Assembly (NCBI GenBank): GCA_014239005.1
Contig: JABAAA010000085.1
Span: 1 to 5,773, forward strand
DNA: 5,773 nucleotides
Direction: 5' to 3'
Source: Alphaproteobacteria bacterium
GTDB taxonomy: Bacteria > Pseudomonadota > Alphaproteobacteria > JABAAW01
Shown piece after piece: positions 1-4,060 of this stretch; position 1 is the first letter of the stretch; the number at the start of each line of letters is the position of its first letter. The translations under genes were made by a program, and so were the position numbers. The notes under the pieces are model-generated. The model saw only the letters and a list, made by a program, of their open reading frames with translations. It was not told the DNA's origin and did not search any database.

Positions 1-1334
1 GCCTCCGTCGCCTCCAGCCCCAACGCAATGCCATAACCCTGAACCATCTCCGTCACCTCGCTGCCAACCATGCTCGCTCCCAAAAACGCCCCGCTCGCCT
101 CGTCGAACACAACCTTCACCATGCCAGCCTCCTCCCCCAACGCAATCGCCTTGCCGTTCGCCATCAACGGAAACCTGCCAACCCTAACCCTGCATCCCTC
201 CCCCTCCGCCGCTTTGGCGCTCATCCCCACGCTCGCTACCTGCGGAGAAGTGTAGACACAACTGGGAATACGCTCCCGAACGAGCGGCTCAACAACCTCC
301 CCCGCAATCGACTCGACACAAACAACCCCCTCATGCGACGCCTTGTGCGCCAACATCGGAGCGCCCGCAACATCCCCAATCGCATAAATTCCACGAACAC
401 TCGTCCGCAACAAGCCGTCAACCTCGATCACACCACGATCTCCGTCAAACACAACTCCCGCTTCCTCCAACCCCAAACCCTCCACATTGCCCACAACCCC
501 CACCGCAGACAAAACACGATCAACCTCCACCTTCTCCCCTCCCCCCAAAGAAACGACAACCCCTCCGTCCTTCTTGCGCGCAACGCCCTCGATCGTCTCG
601 CCCAACAGAAACTTGACGCCTCCGCGGCGTTCCATCTCGGATTGCAACATGTTCGCGATCTCCTCGTCCTCGTGGAATAAAATGCGCGCGGCAGCCTCCA
701 CAACAACAACCTCGACACCAAAGGCTGCAAAATAACTCGCGAACTCCAAGCCAATCGCTCCGCCGCCCGCAACAAGAAGACGCTTCGGAAAATCCTCGAC
801 CACCATCGCATCCCGATAACCCCACACAACTTTCCCGTCGATCGGAACGCTCGGCAGCTCGCGCGCTCGAGCTCCCGTCGCCAGCAGGATATGCTCGGCT
901 TTGACAACCTCCTCTTTACCCCCTTGCTTACCTTTTTGCTTGTTTCGGTTCTTTGCTTCGATCACGATTTCTCCTTTTCCCGCCAGCCTCGCCGAGCCGA
1001 AGCGAACCTCGATGTTGTTCTTCTTCATCAACATCTCGACGCCGTCGTTCAACCTCGCCGCCACAGCGCGCGACCGCGCGACCATTCGTTTCGCGTCGAA
1101 CCCGCTGCCGCCCCCGACATTCAAGCCGAACGACTGCATGTGTTTCAAGCTTTGCCACAGCTCGGCTGTGTGCAACAAAGCCTTTGTGGGAATACAGCCC
1201 CAGTTGAGACAAATTCCTCCCAAAGCCTCGCGCTCGATCAACAGGACGCGCAAGCCCAGTTGTCTGGCGCGAATGGCGGCGACATAGCCTCCGGGTCCCC
1301 CGCCGACGATGGCAAGGTTGTAAGGATCGGACAT
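1..1334 (-). CDS. lpdA: Dihydrolipoyl dehydrogenase (E3), C-terminus cut by window edge
   Basis: This is the flavoprotein that reoxidises protein-bound dihydrolipoamide with NAD+, as E3 of pyruvate and 2-oxoglutarate dehydrogenase or the glycine cleavage system. I translated the minus strand directly: ATG at 1334-1332, 444 codons with no stop, then the window edge. Seen in order: FAD motif GGGPGG (residues 11-16) with acidic E34, redox-active disulfide CLNWGC (Cys42, Cys47), [12 protein letters not shown] (150-161), NAD motif [10 protein letters not shown] (190-199), and the second FAD motif YAIGD (317-321). The usual GRxPN stretch reads GVVGN (279-283), as I recall from alphaproteobacterial E3s. 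About 25-30 residues are missing, including the HPT..E catalytic motif of the dimer interface. An odd feature is a Lys/Gln/Gly-rich insert at 127-142. Third positions become G/T-rich towards the 3' end. The gene is divergent from sufB with a 58-bp gap and has no clear Shine-Dalgarno. Confidence 0.96.
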   Translation of the reverse strand, partial: MSDPYNLAIVGGGPGGYVAAIRARQLGLRVLLIEREALGGICLNWGCIPTKALLHTAELWQSLKHMQSFGLNVGGGSGFDAKRMVARSRAVAARLNDGVEMLMKKNNIEVRFGSARLAGKGEIVIEAKNRNKQKGKQGGKEEVVKAEHILLATGARARELPSVPIDGKVVWGYRDAMVVEDFPKRLLVAGGGAIGLEFASYFAAFGVEVVVVEAAARILFHEDEEIANMLQSEMERRGGVKFLLGETIEGVARKKDGGVVVSLGGGEKVEVDRVLSAVGVVGNVEGLGLEEAGVVFDGDRGVIEVDGLLRTSVRGIYAIGDVAGAPMLAHKASHEGVVCVESIAGEVVEPLVRERIPSCVYTSPQVASVGMSAKAAEGEGCRVRVGRFPLMANGKAIALGEEAGMVKVVFDEASGAFLGASMVGSEVTEMVQGYGIALGLEATE

Positions 1335-1341
1335 GGAATTG

Positions 1342-1370
1342 ATTCTACAAAGATTTTGCTTGCCTGTCGA
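1342..1370 (-). promoter_or_regulatory. Predicted sigma70-type lpdA promoter, leaderless
   Basis: On the minus strand, TCGACA (plus-strand positions 1365-1370; 5 of 6 to TTGACA) is separated by exactly 17 bp from TAGAAT (1342-1347; 5 of 6 to TATAAT). Only 7 nt lie between the -10 hexamer and the lpdA ATG (A at 1334), so transcription would begin at or next to the start codon. No GGAGG-like sequence precedes the ATG. The hexamers and spacing are seen; promoter activity and leaderless initiation are inferred. Confidence 0.5.
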
Positions 1371-1387
1371 GAAGAGGTTGCTACACT
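1360..1387 (+). promoter_or_regulatory. Predicted extended -10 promoter of sufB
   Basis: TTGCCT (1360-1365; 4 of 6 to TTGACA), a 16-bp spacer and TACACT (1382-1387; 4 of 6 to TATAAT) are preceded by TG at 1379-1380, giving the extended form TGnTACACT. The sufB ATG at 1393 begins 5 nt after the -10 hexamer, so the transcript could start at the initiation codon. The only purine-rich stretch upstream, GAAGAGG at 1371-1377, is 15 nt from the ATG, too far for a normal ribosome binding site. This promoter abuts the lpdA -35 element, so the two polymerases would compete. It is weaker than the lpdA match. Confidence 0.38.
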
Positions 1388-1392
1388 GGGGT

Positions 1393-2850
1393 ATGAGCGG
1401 AGCAAGTGCCGAGACGACCGCGCGAGTGCAAGCCCTTTCTGCCGAACGCTACAAGTACGGCTTCGAGACGGAGATCGAGACAGAAAAAGCGCCGAAAGGG
1501 CTGAACGAGAGCATCGTGCGCTTTATCTCGGAGAAAAAAGAAGAGCCTTCATGGCTTTTGGATTTTCGCCTGAAAGCCTATCGCCGCTGGCAAGGGATGC
1601 GCGAGCCGCGTTGGGCGAAGTTGAACATTCGTCCGATCGACTACAACGCGATTCACTACTACGCCGCGCCGCGGAAAAAAGATGCGCTGCAGTCTTTGGA
1701 CGAAGTCGATCCGACCTTGCTAGCCACCTACGAGAAGCTCGGCATTCCTCTGAAAGAGCAGGAGTGGTTAGCCGGCGTTGCGGTGGATGCCGTTTTCGAT
1801 TCGGTTTCGGTGGCGACCACCTACAAGGAGAAGCTGGCCGAGCAGGGCATCGTGTTCGGCTCGATCTCGGATGCGGTGAAGACGCATCCCGAGCTGGTGC
1901 AACAATATTTGGGCAGCGTCGTTCCGTACAACGACAACTTCTTCGCCTGTCTGAACGCTGCCGTGTTTACGGACGGCTCGTTCGCCTACATTCCGAAAGG
2001 GGTTCGCTGTCCGATGGAGCTGTCGACCTATTTTCGCATCAACGCGCGGGATTCGGGACAGTTCGAACGCACGCTGGTGATCGTCGAGGACGCCTCGTAT
2101 GTGAGCTATTTGGAAGGATGCACAGCTCCGCAGCGCGACGAGAACCAACTGCACGCGGCGGTCGTTGAGTTGGTGGCATTGGGCTGCGGCGAGATCAAAT
2201 ACTCGACCGTCCAAAACTGGTACCCCGGCGACGAGAACGGCGTCGGCGGCATCTACAACTTTGTGACGAAACGAGGCGCTTGTCGCGGACACGGCTCGCG
2301 CATCACTTGGACGCAAGTCGAAACAGGCTCTGCGATCACTTGGAAGTATCCGAGTTGCATCTTGCAAGGCGACGAATCCAGCGGCGAGTTCTACTCGGTC
2401 GCGATCACGAACAACAAGCAGCAGGCGGACACAGGCACGAAGATGTTGCACTTGGGCAAAGGCACGCGATCGCGCATCATTGCCAAGGGTATTTCTGCAG
2501 GACAGGCGGATCAGACCTATCGCGGCTTGGTGCGCGTCGCAGAAAGGGCTGTGGGTGCGCGCAACTTCACGCAATGCGATTCGTTGTTGATCGGGGATCG
2601 TTGCGGTGCGCACACGGTGCCTTACATCGAAAGTCGCAATCCGAGCGCGACCATCGAGCATGAAGCTTCGACGAGCAGGATCGGCGAAGACCAGCTGTTT
2701 TATTGCCGTCAACGCGGGTTGGACGCGGAGAGCGCAACCTCGATGATCGTCAACGGCTTTTGCAAAGAGGTTTTGCAAACCTTGCCGATGGAGTTTGCCG
2801 TAGAAGCGCAGAAGCTGGTCGGCATCTCGCTGGAAGGAAGCGTCGGCTAG
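1393..2850 (+). CDS. sufB: Fe-S cluster assembly scaffold protein SufB
   Basis: This is the SufB subunit of the SufBCD scaffold, on which [Fe-S] clusters are built from SufS/SufE-derived sulfur before transfer to apoproteins in the cytosol. The 485-residue product is close to the usual SufB length (E. coli about 495). Seen: [18 protein letters not shown] near the N-terminus, [45 protein letters not shown], the beta-helix core, [11 protein letters not shown] (Cys395) and [17 protein letters not shown] (Glu424). Cys395 and Glu424 are 29 residues apart, matching E. coli Cys405/Glu434, which are important for cluster assembly. I chose the ATG at 1393; an in-frame ATG at 1333 would add 20 residues that run through the promoter and overlap the lpdA start. 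Unlike usual suf operons, no sufC, sufD or sufS follows; the next gene is pgpA. The last codons are the first copy of a tandem repeat. Confidence 0.97.
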   Translation: MSGASAETTARVQALSAERYKYGFETEIETEKAPKGLNESIVRFISEKKEEPSWLLDFRLKAYRRWQGMREPRWAKLNIRPIDYNAIHYYAAPRKKDALQSLDEVDPTLLATYEKLGIPLKEQEWLAGVAVDAVFDSVSVATTYKEKLAEQGIVFGSISDAVKTHPELVQQYLGSVVPYNDNFFACLNAAVFTDGSFAYIPKGVRCPMELSTYFRINARDSGQFERTLVIVEDASYVSYLEGCTAPQRDENQLHAAVVELVALGCGEIKYSTVQNWYPGDENGVGGIYNFVTKRGACRGHGSRITWTQVETGSAITWKYPSCILQGDESSGEFYSVAITNNKQQADTGTKMLHLGKGTRSRIIAKGISAGQADQTYRGLVRVAERAVGARNFTQCDSLLIGDRCGAHTVPYIESRNPSATIEHEASTSRIGEDQLFYCRQRGLDAESATSMIVNGFCKEVLQTLPMEFAVEAQKLVGISLEGSVG

Positions 2851-2914
2851 AGTGTCGGCTAGAGCGTCGGCTAATAGCGTTGGCTAATAGTGTCGGCTAA
2901 GAGCGTCGGCTAAG
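2839..2914 (+). repeat. Six-copy 12/13-bp tandem repeat with stop codons in all frames
   Basis: There are six head-to-tail copies of AGYGTYGGCTAR with an optional extra base: 2839-2850, 2851-2862, 2863-2875, 2876-2888, 2889-2901 and 2902-2914. The first encodes the last SufB residues and the TAG stop. Copies 2 and 3 repeat an in-frame TAG or TAA; the 13-bp copies shift phase, so TAA or TAG also occurs in the other two frames. The array fills nearly all of the sufB-pgpA gap. Copies differ by one or two bases, suggesting slipped-strand expansion. I see no stable hairpin, so a terminator role is not supported. Confidence 0.93.
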
Positions 2915-2934
2915 AAAGAGCGCCTCGGTTAAAA

Positions 2935-3492
2935 TTGTCTCTACGCTCCTGTCTCAAAGCTTTGCCACTCGCTCGTGTGTTAGCGACTTGCGGGGGGATC
3001 GGATTGTTGCGTCCCGCTTCCGGCACTTGGGGGTCTGGGGCGGCGGTGTGTTGTTGCGCCTTGCTGGAACTTCTGGGAGGGGGAAAGGAATCTTGTGCGC
3101 TGTTGGCGGTGGCGGCTTTTGTGCTGGGGGTGCCGAGCGCGCAGCGTTACGGCGATCTCACGGGACGAGCGGATCACTCGAACATCGTGATCGACGAGTT
3201 TGCGGCACAGGCGGGAGTTCTTGTTTTTGCGCCGATGTTTTTTGTTCCTGGCTCTGCGCTTGATGCCAAGGGCTTGGCGGGTTGGGCTGCGGGGTTTGTG
3301 CTGTTTCGGCTATGTGACATCGTGAAGCCTTTTCCTGCGGGCTGGATTGATCGGCGTTGGAAGAACGGGTGTGGGGTGATGTTGGACGATGTTGTGGCGG
3401 GAATTTGGGCTGTAGGATTTTTGTGGCTTTTGGGGTTGTTGTGGGGGACGGGGGGTATATGGGAGATGGAGGGGTATCGATTTTTTCTGTGA
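2935..3492 (+). CDS. pgpA: Phosphatidylglycerophosphatase A
   Basis: This membrane enzyme removes phosphate from phosphatidylglycerophosphate to give phosphatidylglycerol, at the inner membrane. The 185-residue product shows the family pattern: LATCGGIGLLRPASGTWGS (residues 16-34), SNIVIDEF with Asp87/Glu88, LFRLCDIVKPFPAGWIDR, and GVMLDDVVAG with Asp151/Asp152; the acidic pairs are the conserved probable metal and catalytic sites. Hydrophobic stretches near residues 35-70, 90-125 and 150-175 fit several membrane segments. In the glycine motif the usual PGT is SGT (Ser29). The start is TTG at 2935: an in-frame TAA lies at 2911-2913 and no ATG occurs before the conserved region; TTG 2962 or GTG 2977 are alternatives. 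There is no convincing Shine-Dalgarno. It follows sufB by 84 bp of mostly tandem repeat and overlaps the next gene, so the pair is probably cotranscribed. Confidence 0.93.
   Translation: MSLRSCLKALPLARVLATCGGIGLLRPASGTWGSGAAVCCCALLELLGGGKESCALLAVAAFVLGVPSAQRYGDLTGRADHSNIVIDEFAAQAGVLVFAPMFFVPGSALDAKGLAGWAAGFVLFRLCDIVKPFPAGWIDRRWKNGCGVMLDDVVAGIWAVGFLWLLGLLWGTGGIWEMEGYRFFL
3443..3474 (+). other. Possible G-quadruplex at the pgpA/cinA junction
   Basis: Four G-runs lie on the coding strand: 3443-3447 (5 G), 3450-3455 (6 G), 3461-3463 (3 G) and 3471-3474 (4 G), with loops of 2, 5 and 7 nt. This fits the general G3+N1-7 pattern. It is inside the end of pgpA, covers the alternative ATG (3459) of the next gene and ends 14 nt before its GTG (3489). 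Folding in mRNA is inferred, not shown. Confidence 0.4.
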
Positions 3493-4016
3493 GGGTTGAG
3501 GAGGACATTTCTAGGGTTGCGTCTTGCGTTGTGGCGAAGGCGCGAGCGGGAGGTGTTCGGATAGTTTCTGCGGAGTCGGTGACGGGGGGCATGGTGGGTA
3601 GTGCGTTGACGAGCGTTTCGGGAGTGTCTGAGGTTTATGGCGGCGGGGTGGTGAGTTACGGGGATGGAGCGAAGGTTGGGTTGTTGGGGGTTTCACGCGC
3701 GGAGCTGGCGCGGGAAGGTGCGGTGAGCGCGTGGGTTGTGCGAGCGATGGTGAGGGGTTTGTTGTTGCGGGGGGAGGTGGTGTGGGGAGCGGGGAGGCTT
3801 TTAGGGGTGGGGGTTGTGGGCTATGCGGGTCGTGACGGGGGGGAGAAGTTGGAGAGGGAGGATGTTGGGGTGGTGTATGTGGCGGTGGGCTTTGCGGAGG
3901 GAGAGGTGCGTGTCGAGGAGCATCGGGTGAAGGCGCGCGGTCGTGACGCGGTGAGAGGGCGGGCTACGCTGTTGGCGTTGGAGGCGCTGGAACGGAGCTT
4001 AGTTTTGCGAAGGTAG
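3489..4016 (+). CDS. CinA C-terminal domain protein (PncC-like nicotinamide-nucleotide amidase)
   Basis: The product resembles the stand-alone CinA C-terminal domain, which in E. coli PncC deamidates NMN to nicotinic acid mononucleotide in pyridine nucleotide salvage. From the GTG at 3489 it has 175 residues. Seen: SAESVTGG (27-34, with the family serine at 30), GGGVVSYGDGAKVGLLGV (Tyr57, Lys62), EGAVSAWVV, and a C-terminal GRDAVRGRATLLALEAL matching the usual GDRxxVRxxA region. The CinA N-terminal molybdopterin-binding-like domain is absent, which is normal for this subgroup. The canonical (T/S)GIAGPxGG is altered to VGYAGRDGG (110-118), and the preceding AD-rich stretch is unrecognisable, so activity is uncertain. 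GTG 3489 overlaps the pgpA TGA in GTGA, suggesting translational coupling; ATG 3459 is an alternative (10 more residues). Third positions are extremely G/T-rich. Confidence 0.87.
   Translation: MRVEEDISRVASCVVAKARAGGVRIVSAESVTGGMVGSALTSVSGVSEVYGGGVVSYGDGAKVGLLGVSRAELAREGAVSAWVVRAMVRGLLLRGEVVWGAGRLLGVGVVGYAGRDGGEKLEREDVGVVYVAVGFAEGEVRVEEHRVKARGRDAVRGRATLLALEALERSLVLRR
3784..3820 (+). other. Possible G-quadruplex inside the CinA-like gene
   Basis: The coding strand carries five G-runs: 3784-3787, 3791-3794, 3804-3807, 3809-3813 and 3818-3820, with gaps of 3, 9, 1 and 4 nt. The first four are all at least four G long. This stretch encodes the divergent part of the protein just before its altered glycine motif (residues 99-111). 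Folding is inferred; it may only reflect the extreme G bias of the gene. Confidence 0.35.
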
Positions 4017-4060
4017 ACGAGGTGCGTGGTTTGCGAACAAGCAGAGTGCTTCGCGTAGCG

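Noticed and set aside
1333..1392. Upstream ATG for sufB at 1333.
   Set aside because: The extra 20 residues have no SufB homology that I recognise, run through both promoters and would overlap the lpdA start by two bases.
891..2168. A 425-codon plus-strand open frame spanning the lpdA start and the sufB 5' half.
   Set aside because: It lies antisense to lpdA and out of frame in sufB, both confirmed by motifs; its Arg/Ser-rich composition is typical of a shadow frame in GC-rich DNA.
1768..2778. A 336-codon minus-strand open frame inside sufB.
   Set aside because: It is an antisense shadow of a fully conserved gene, with no recognisable domain and no promoter or ribosome site.
2839..2914. Tandem array read as a CRISPR or terminator.
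   Set aside because: The units are directly adjacent without spacers, only 12-13 bp long, and form no stem longer than about 3 bp.
2929..2935. TAAAAT as a -10 for a separate pgpA promoter.
   Set aside because: It overlaps the TTG start and no acceptable -35 lies 16-18 bp upstream in the tandem repeat.
3357..3458. Upstream ATG for the CinA-like gene at 3357.
   Set aside because: It would place 44 extra, unfamily-like residues over 136 bp of pgpA; a start at 3489 or 3459 fits PncC length.
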